From: Bradyrhizobium cenepequi
GTDB lineage: Bacteria; Pseudomonadota; Alphaproteobacteria; Rhizobiales; Xanthobacteraceae
Assembly: GCF_020329485.1 (NCBI RefSeq)
Contig: NZ_JAGKJI010000024.1
Location: 1 to 64,000, forward strand
Length of the DNA: 64,000 bases
Reading direction: 5' to 3'
Below are positions 60,958 to 64,000 of the stretch, in pieces; position 1 is the stretch's first letter, and the number at the start of each line of letters is the position of its first letter. The notes under the pieces were generated by a model. That model worked only from the letters and a program-made list of their open reading frames with translations. It did no database searches and was not told where the DNA came from. The translations under genes were made by a program, and so were the position numbers.

Positions 60958-61908
60958 TCAGCCCTGCAGCGGCGTGTCGATGATGGCGAGGCGCTCCTGG
61001 CCCCGCTTGAAATTGATGCTGGCGATGCCGAGCAGGCTGCGGAGCCTGGTATCCTCGACCTTCATCGGGCCGGGCGAGGGCGCAGTGCCCGGCGCCGGCT
61101 GCGGGAAGGCGGTCGAGCGCGCAGCGTGGAAGGTGACGTTGCCTTCGACCTTCTGCATCACCTGGTGGATGTGTCCGTTCAGCACGGTCACCGAGCCAAA
61201 GCCCTTCACGTATTCCAGCGCGCGGCCGCCATCCTCGGTGCCCCAGCCCCAGGTCGGATAGACCGTCCAGAGCGGGATGTGGGCGAACAGCACGATCGGG
61301 GTCGATGTCGAGCGGCCCTTCAAGTCGTTCTCGAGCCATGCGAGCTGCTCGGCCCCGAGATTGCCCAGGCCTCCGGCCTTGAGGTCGACGACATTGACGA
61401 GGCCGATGAAGTGTACGCCGCCGGCGTCGAACGAATACCAGCCGGCGCCTCGGGTGCCGCGGCCGTAGCGCTCCCTGTAGAGCTTGACGTCCTCGTCGAT
61501 CAGATCGTGCTCGCCCGGCACGTAGTGTATGTCGAGCTTGGCTTGCGAGATGATGCGCTCGGCATTGTCGAACTCGGCAGCTTTCGACAGGTGCGTGATG
61601 TCGCCGGTGTGGATCATGAAGGAGGGCTTTGCGGGCATGGCGTTGATCTTGCCGATGGCTTCTTCCAGCGTGCCAAGCGCATTTGGATTGGCCGCCTTGT
61701 CGAAGCCGATATGGCTGTCGCTGATTTGCAGGAAGGTCATGCTAGAGGGCTCGGCCGCTTGCGCCGAGTCGACGATGCCGAGCGAGCGCGGCACGCCACC
61801 CGCCACCGTCCAGAGCACACCTGTGCCCGCCCAGGTCATGCACTCCAGCACTTTGCGGCGGCTCACGCCGCGCTCTTCATCCCTGTGGTCGTGATCGAAC
61901 CCGCTCAT
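60958..61908 (-). CDS. Tat-exported metallophosphoesterase
   Basis: Calcineurin-like phosphoesterase (316 aa) with a twin-arginine signal (SRRKVLECMTWAGTGVLWTVAGG). Metal motifs: ISDSHIG (D-x-H), HTGDITHL (GD), PGEHDLIDE (GEHD in place of GNHD), FAHIPLW and NGHIHQ. It acts in the periplasm on an unknown phosphoester. First gene of the operon with cupredoxin, sigma and anti-sigma. Confidence 0.86.
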   Translation of the reverse strand: MSGFDHDHRDEERGVSRRKVLECMTWAGTGVLWTVAGGVPRSLGIVDSAQAAEPSSMTFLQISDSHIGFDKAANPNALGTLEEAIGKINAMPAKPSFMIHTGDITHLSKAAEFDNAERIISQAKLDIHYVPGEHDLIDEDVKLYRERYGRGTRGAGWYSFDAGGVHFIGLVNVVDLKAGGLGNLGAEQLAWLENDLKGRSTSTPIVLFAHIPLWTVYPTWGWGTEDGGRALEYVKGFGSVTVLNGHIHQVMQKVEGNVTFHAARSTAFPQPAPGTAPSPGPMKVEDTRLRSLLGIASINFKRGQERLAIIDTPLQG

Positions 61909-62030
61909 CGCAGTTCTCCATGCGCCCGTGGTTGGGCCTGCGGAGACGTGATCGGGCGAGGGGAGTGCTTATTCCCGGCGGCGGCGATCTGTTGGCGTGA
62001 GGCGATGACGATTTCGTGAGGGGTGAGATC
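61909..62030. other. Promoter region of the sigma operon
   Basis: About 120 bp upstream of the metallophosphoesterase gene on the minus strand. No clear ECF promoter motif (such as AAC at -35 with CGT at -10) stands out. No gene. Confidence 0.4.
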
Positions 62031-62100
62031 GTAGCCCGAACGAGGCGAAGCGAATCCACGACACGCCTTGTCGGTTCCCGGATTGCGCTTCGCTCGATTC
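62031..62100. repeat. Degenerate GTAGCCCG inverted repeat
   Basis: GTAGCCCGAACGAGGCGAAG and GGATTGCGCTTCGCTCGATTC are remnants of the element seen intact at 59133-59220, with the right end truncated. It lies between the sigma operon and the toxin-antitoxin pair. Confidence 0.6.
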
Positions 62101-62177
62101 AGTCCATGCAGTCTCTATTCGAGGATTGCCGCAGCGCCTCGGCATGGCGGTATTAGTCCGAATGACGACGGATTGCT

Positions 62178-62519
62178 CTACGCCGCAGGAATAAGCGTAA
62201 TCCGGCCTCCCTCGCCACGCTTACGATGCGGCTTCAATCTGATTTCCACGTCTTGGTCGAACGCAGTGAGCATCCGCATCAGTTTCTCTACGGACGCAAG
62301 CCTGAGGTGACCTCGCAGGAGTTTTGACAGGTCGGGTTGTTTCATTTCGACCAGTCTGGCCGCCTCGGTTTGAGTCAACTTCCGTTCGGCCATCAGCCGC
62401 TTGAGCTGAACGACCAGCGCGGCCTTCAGCTGATGCTCCTCGGCGTTGGGCAGGCCGAGATCAGCGAAAATATTGCCGGAGCCTTTGGTATGGGCGGGCA
62501 CTTTTTTCTTCGCGCTCAT
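62178..62519 (-). CDS. XRE-family antitoxin (HigA/RelB-like)
   Basis: DNA-binding antitoxin of 113 aa. The helix-turn-helix is KLTQTEAARLVEMKQPDLSKLLRGH near residues 48-73 (part shown); the N-terminal lysine-rich tail SAKKKVPAHTKGSG precedes it. Acts with the upstream toxin, which it overlaps by 4 bp, and probably autorepresses the operon. Confidence 0.85.
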   Translation of the reverse strand: MSAKKKVPAHTKGSGNIFADLGLPNAEEHQLKAALVVQLKRLMAERKLTQTEAARLVEMKQPDLSKLLRGHLRLASVEKLMRMLTAFDQDVEIRLKPHRKRGEGGRITLIPAA

Positions 62520-62890
62520 CGCTGGTCTCCCTTGGTCGCTTTGTGGATGGCCTCGGCGTCGCGCAGGCGTTGCCGGATCAGATCCATGTGTCGTTGCAGG
62601 GTGGCGATCCCGCTTGTGGATTTCTTTTGGAACGCATGCAGGACGTAAAGGACGCCTTCGAGCCGGATTGTGTAGACGGCCCGGTAAGTGTCGCCGTCAA
62701 AATTGCCTCGAATCTCCAGCACGCCGCCTAGGCCCTTCAAGGGCTTGGCGTTGCCTGGATGCTCGCCCAGTTGCGCTTCGAAAAGCGATTGACCGATTTC
62801 GCTTCGGACAGCCGCAGGAAAGGCCCGCAAGTCCTTCTGGCTGGAGCCCACAAAAACGGCGGGCTTGATCGCGCGCAATGGATCATTCAC
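62516..62890 (-). CDS. RelE/HigB-like toxin (Gp49 family)
   Basis: Predicted mRNA-interferase toxin of the phage Gp49/HigB type (124 aa). Family sequence PLKGLGGVLEIRGNFDGDTYRAVYTIRLEGVLYVLHAFQKKSTSG (shown in part) is clear, with Arg and Lys residues fit for RNA cleavage. Toxin-first order with a short overlap to the antitoxin is typical of HigBA. The AT-rich promoter region includes an imperfect palindrome TATAG-N8-CTATA at 62896-62913. Confidence 0.87.
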   Translation of the reverse strand: MNDPLRAIKPAVFVGSSQKDLRAFPAAVRSEIGQSLFEAQLGEHPGNAKPLKGLGGVLEIRGNFDGDTYRAVYTIRLEGVLYVLHAFQKKSTSGIATLQRHMDLIRQRLRDAEAIHKATKGDQR

Positions 62891-62895
62891 TTGCT

Positions 62896-62913
62896 TATAG
62901 TAATATACCTATA
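62896..62913. promoter_or_regulatory. Operator candidate of the toxin-antitoxin operon
   Basis: TATAG-N8-CTATA lies 6 bp upstream of the toxin start in the only AT-rich stretch around. Antitoxin binding is likely by analogy with other HigBA loci. Confidence 0.4.
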
Positions 62914-62997
62914 GGATTTGGTCAATGGCTGCTGCCAAAGACTGTTGCTTGGAAGATGCGGTCTGAATGTTGAATTCGGCGCACAGAACAAGATGGG

Positions 62998-64000
62998 TTA
63001 CCGCCCATCCTCTAAAATCATCGTCGCGCCTTTCTCGGCGATCATCGCAGTCGGCGTGTTGGTGTTGCCTGAGGTGATCGTTGGCATCACGGAAGCGTCG
63101 ACGACACGCAGGCCCGCAATGCCGTGGAAGCGCAGGCGTTCGTCGACCACGGCCATCGGGTCGTTGGCTGTGCCCATCTTCGCGGTGCCGACGGGGTGGA
63201 AGATCGTGGTGCCGATATCGCCGGCGGCCTTTGCCAGCGATGCGTCGTCGTCACCCACGGAAGGACCGGGCAAGAATTCCTCCGGTCGGTACTGCGCGAG
63301 CGCCTTCTGCTTCATCAGGCGCCGGGTGGTGCGGATCGCGTCGGCGGCGACCTGGCGGTCCTCATCGGTCGACAGATAATTCGGCGCGATCGACGGCTTC
63401 TCGTCCGGTTGGGCAGAGCGGATGCGGACGGTGCCGCGCGAGGTCGGCTGCAGATTGCAGGCGCTGACGGTGATGGCGGGGAAGCGGTGCAGGGGATCGC
63501 CGAACTTGTCGAGCGACAGCGGCTGCACGTGGAACTGGATGTTGGCGCGCTCGCGGGTGGCATCGGAACGGGTGAAGATGCCGAGCTGCGACGGCGCCAT
63601 GGTCAGCGGCCCGCGGCGGCGCAGCGCATAGTCGAGGCCCATCAGGCCGCGTCGGAACAGCGAGTAATAGGTCTCGTTCAGCGTGCGCACGCCAGTGACC
63701 TTGTAGATCGCGCGCTGCTGCAGATGGTCCTGCAGGTTGCGCCCGACACCCTGCTTGTCGAGCACGACATCGATGCCGAGAGAGGCGAGCCAGTCAGCGG
63801 GCCCGATGCCGGAGCGCTGCAACACCTGCACCGATCCGATCGCGCCGGCGGTGAGGATCACTTCTCCCTTGGTGCGGGCCTCAATGGTCTCATTGCCGCG
63901 GATGAAGCGCACGCCGACGGCGCGGCCCTGTTCGACGATCAGGCGATCGACCAGCACGTTCTTTTCGAGCCGCAGGTTCGGCCGGTGCAATGCGGGCTTC
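62998..64000 (-). CDS. GMC-family oxidoreductase, C-terminal part (runs off right edge)
   Basis: FAD-dependent GMC oxidoreductase (choline dehydrogenase/alcohol dehydrogenase type). Only the C-terminal 330 or so residues are in the window. Visible are GAIGSVQVLQRSGIGP, the GVGRNLQDHLQ segment, RGTVRIRS, and the C-terminal catalytic region IFHPVGTAKMG (His) and GLRVVDASVMPTITSGNTNTPTAMIAEK (Asn). The frame continues to the last base of the window, so the FAD-binding N-terminus lies beyond it. Substrate not determinable. Confidence 0.92.
   Translation of the reverse strand, partial: KPALHRPNLRLEKNVLVDRLIVEQGRAVGVRFIRGNETIEARTKGEVILTAGAIGSVQVLQRSGIGPADWLASLGIDVVLDKQGVGRNLQDHLQQRAIYKVTGVRTLNETYYSLFRRGLMGLDYALRRRGPLTMAPSQLGIFTRSDATRERANIQFHVQPLSLDKFGDPLHRFPAITVSACNLQPTSRGTVRIRSAQPDEKPSIAPNYLSTDEDRQVAADAIRTTRRLMKQKALAQYRPEEFLPGPSVGDDDASLAKAAGDIGTTIFHPVGTAKMGTANDPMAVVDERLRFHGIAGLRVVDASVMPTITSGNTNTPTAMIAEKGATMILEDGR

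Overview
The window looks like a chromosomal segment of a Bradyrhizobium-type alphaproteobacterium (Nitrobacteraceae). Reasons: high G+C with strongly C/G-ending codons; a hopanoid locus (hpnCDE-shc-hpnG, hpnH, ispH, hpnN, hpnO) with the C-2 methylase hpnP about 20 kb upstream; many GGAAC-type and palindromic intergenic repeats of the kind seen in Bradyrhizobium/Rhodopseudomonas; and a dense set of uptake and catabolic operons. No rRNA, tRNA, CRISPR array or intact transposase was found.

Layout. 0-2.6 kb: the end of a homoprotocatechuate (hpa) operon (hpaF, hpaE, leftward) and its divergent MarR regulator hpaR, with a perfect 12-bp palindrome between them. 2.9-11.2 kb: a rightward operon for a Liv-type ABC transporter (LivM and LivG fused in one protein) plus a malate/lactate-type dehydrogenase, an HpcH/HpaI aldolase and an UxaA/GarD-type dehydratase; together they resemble a sugar-diacid pathway. 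11.4-18.1 kb: three adjacent genes (transglutaminase-DUF2126, circularly permuted ATP-grasp/alpha-E, transglutaminase) forming an uncharacterised peptide-ligation/modification system. 18.1-23.7 kb: an AraC regulator, a formylglycine-generating-enzyme-like protein lacking both catalytic cysteines, a PAS histidine kinase and a methyl-accepting chemotaxis protein.

23.9-30.5 kb: eutB, hpnP, eutC and an RND/MMPL exporter. The hopanoid methylase sits between the two ethanolamine ammonia-lyase subunits. 30.5-35.4 kb: a more patchy region with palindromic repeats, a LysR/RidA/Old Yellow Enzyme cassette, a decayed flavin reductase, a small secreted collagen-like protein, an 81-nt CT microsatellite and a universal stress protein; the last part appears lower in G+C. 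35.5-44.4 kb: a leftward Ugp/Mal-type ABC transporter operon ending in two tandem metallophosphodiesterases, then a MetE-like gene with divergent LysR, and a hexapeptide transferase of the phosphonate-operon type; the theme seems to be organophosphorus compounds.

44.5-59.1 kb: two small secreted proteins and the hopanoid locus. HpnC, HpnD and HpnE make squalene from farnesyl diphosphate; Shc cyclises it; HpnH adds adenosine; HpnG removes adenine; HpnO aminates the side chain; HpnN exports hopanoids; IspH supplies isoprenoid precursors. hpnN is preceded by an exact GGAAC-N16-CGTT match to the EcfG general-stress promoter, and hpnP by a near match. 59.2-64 kb: an ECF sigma/anti-sigma/cupredoxin/Tat-metallophosphoesterase operon, a HigBA/RelE-like toxin-antitoxin pair and the C-terminal part of a GMC oxidoreductase running off the right edge.
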